The notes under the pieces are model-generated. The model ran no database searches. It had not been told where the DNA came from and saw only the letters and a program-made list of their open reading frames with translations. The translations under genes were made by a program, and so were the position numbers. Below, piece by piece: positions 7,021 through 8,128 of a stretch of DNA of 8,128 bases; position 1 is the first letter of the stretch; each line of letters opens with the position of its first letter. This DNA comes from Limisphaerales bacterium (lineage in GTDB: Bacteria > Verrucomicrobiota > Verrucomicrobiia > Limisphaerales > UBA8199): contig JANXQE010000366.1 in the NCBI GenBank assembly GCA_025356925.1, positions 1 through 8,128 on the forward strand, in the 5' to 3' direction.

Positions 7021-8128
7021 ATGACTCAGGACGGTTCTGAACCCCCGCCCTCCGAGGAATTGGCGGGGCAAAATCGTCGAGCGACCGGTTGGCTAACGAT
7101 TTGCCGGGATAAGCTCCTCACGGCCTGCCGACCGCCTTCGGGAGAGCCAAACCTTTGGCCCGCCCTGATCGCCGCGATATCCGTCGCGCTGGTGGTCTTG
7201 GCGCTCCCAGTGGCGCCGCCTGACCTGGGCATCGATCCCGCATGGTGCGCGGTTTTGAATTGGGCACACGAGCGAGGCTTGCAATTTGGCCGGGACATTG
7301 TCTTCACCTACGGCCCCTTGGGGTTTTTACTCGCGCCCTATTACTTCGCGCGATCGGCGAGCACGATTGTGCTGGCCAACGCAGCGCTCTGTGCTCAGGT
7401 CGGGTTGGGTCTGTGTTTGGTGGCCTGGCGGTTGGGATGGGCCTCGCGCTGCGGGCTGCTGGGCATTTTCGTTTTGGAATCGGCCAATGTCGAACCCAGA
7501 GCTGATCTCGTCTTGGAGGTTGGGTTCCTTTGTTGGGGCCTGCTCTGCGTGGTAGAATCCGGGCGGCGAAGGAGGCTTTGTGCCGCGAATCTCGTCGTCC
7601 TGGCGGCGTTCGCCGCCCTGGCCAAGGTGACCTACCTGTTCGTTGGCGGTTTCTCGATTTGTGCCATCGCGTTGTACCTGCGCGCGAGCGGCGAGCGTTG
7701 GCTGGGCTCAGTGATGTTGCTTGGATTTGCGGGGGCGCTTGTGCTGGGGTGGCTGGCCTGCGGACAAGCTTTGGCCCACCTTGGCTCGTTCCTGCTCAAT
7801 GGCTTCCTGATTTCGCGGGATTACGACCAGGCCTCGGGAATGGAAGGTTTGCCGATGCTGAGGCTGGAAGCCCTTGTGCTCGGGTTGCTGGCTTTCGCAA
7901 CCGTGCTGCTGTGGACCTTAAGCACACTCGATCCATCAGCCCGCCACGCGCGCTGGCGACGCGCCACTCTCCTGGGCTGGGTGGCTGGCTTGCTCTTCGT
8001 GGTGTGGAAACACAGCATGGTGCGGGTAGATCGCTCGCATACCATCGAACTGCTGGTGTTCGCGCCCGTCGTAACGCTTGCTCTGGAGGCGTTGCCCGGC
8101 GCGCTCCCGAAGGCCCGGCGGGCCGCCC
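7021..8128 (+). CDS. Polytopic membrane protein with YGPLG motif (3' end outside window)
   Basis: The frame is open from ATG 7021 to the right edge without a stop, giving at least 369 residues. After a hydrophilic, proline-rich N-terminus (1-44) there are about eight or nine hydrophobic segments, roughly at 46-65, 114-136, 144-153, 163-178, 188-203, 205-220, 227-247, 283-302, 315-330 and 342-358 (some short). The first loop after segment 1 carries PDLGIDPAWCAVLNWAHERG (67-86) and LQFGRDIVFTYGPLGFLLAP (87-106). A conserved-looking KHSMVRVDRSH (330-340) sits between the last two segments. An early loop with acidic residues followed by an FTYGPLG signature resembles uncharacterised multi-spanning proteins that I associate with PVC bacteria. 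A GT-C-like glycosyltransferase role is conceivable but unsupported by a catalytic motif I can name. ATG 7021 is preferred over an in-frame ATG at 6991 because AGAGG lies about 12 bases upstream of it. The gene diverges from the exported-protein gene. Confidence 0.75.
   Translation, partial: MTQDGSEPPPSEELAGQNRRATGWLTICRDKLLTACRPPSGEPNLWPALIAAISVALVVLALPVAPPDLGIDPAWCAVLNWAHERGLQFGRDIVFTYGPLGFLLAPYYFARSASTIVLANAALCAQVGLGLCLVAWRLGWASRCGLLGIFVLESANVEPRADLVLEVGFLCWGLLCVVESGRRRRLCAANLVVLAAFAALAKVTYLFVGGFSICAIALYLRASGERWLGSVMLLGFAGALVLGWLACGQALAHLGSFLLNGFLISRDYDQASGMEGLPMLRLEALVLGLLAFATVLLWTLSTLDPSARHARWRRATLLGWVAGLLFVVWKHSMVRVDRSHTIELLVFAPVVTLALEALPGALPKARRAA

Noticed and set aside
6831..7040. Plus-strand 69-codon frame ending inside the membrane-protein gene
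   Set aside because: It has no family features or convincing ribosome-binding site and overlaps the start of the 7021 gene in another frame.
7242..7555. Plus-strand frames within the right-hand membrane-protein gene
   Set aside because: They are out-of-frame shadows of the continuous membrane-protein frame that runs from 7021 to the window edge.

Overview
This is an ordinary bacterial chromosomal segment, moderately GC-rich. It most resembles the Verrucomicrobiota (perhaps a Limisphaerales/Pedosphaera-like lineage). That placement is an inference from a HEAT-repeat protein with a late helical domain of a kind common in PVC bacteria, an intergenic element of CCGAA/TTCGG units, weak or absent Shine-Dalgarno sequences before most genes, and a large membrane protein with a YGPLG motif. 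No rRNA, tRNA, CRISPR array, transposase or phage gene was seen.

Plus-strand block (1-4729): the C-terminal part of a HEAT-repeat protein that enters from the left edge; gatA, the amidase subunit of the GatCAB tRNA amidotransferase; ridA, the reactive enamine/imine deaminase, whose likely start is the ATG at 2866 and not an earlier in-frame GTG; and rmuC, a membrane-anchored coiled-coil protein with a nuclease-like core. These are mostly housekeeping genes. The gaps of 81, 280 and 109 bp do not argue for one tight operon.

Convergent junction (4729-4898): a roughly 170-bp imperfect palindrome of repeated CCGAA units on the left and TTCGG units on the right. It lies between the 3' ends of rmuC and the minus-strand kinase gene and reaches into the last codons of the latter. 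It may act as a bidirectional terminator and looks like a dispersed-repeat family member.

Minus-strand block (about 6814-4886): a possible 39-residue small ORF, a 159-residue exported protein of unknown function, and an APH-fold kinase resembling N-acetylhexosamine 1-kinases. After a 337-bp divergent intergenic region, a plus-strand gene for a polytopic membrane protein starts at 7021 and runs off the right edge.

I found no convincing new multi-gene system. The parts most worth a second look are the palindromic element, the orphan sugar-kinase-like gene, the small exported protein and the YGPLG membrane-protein family.
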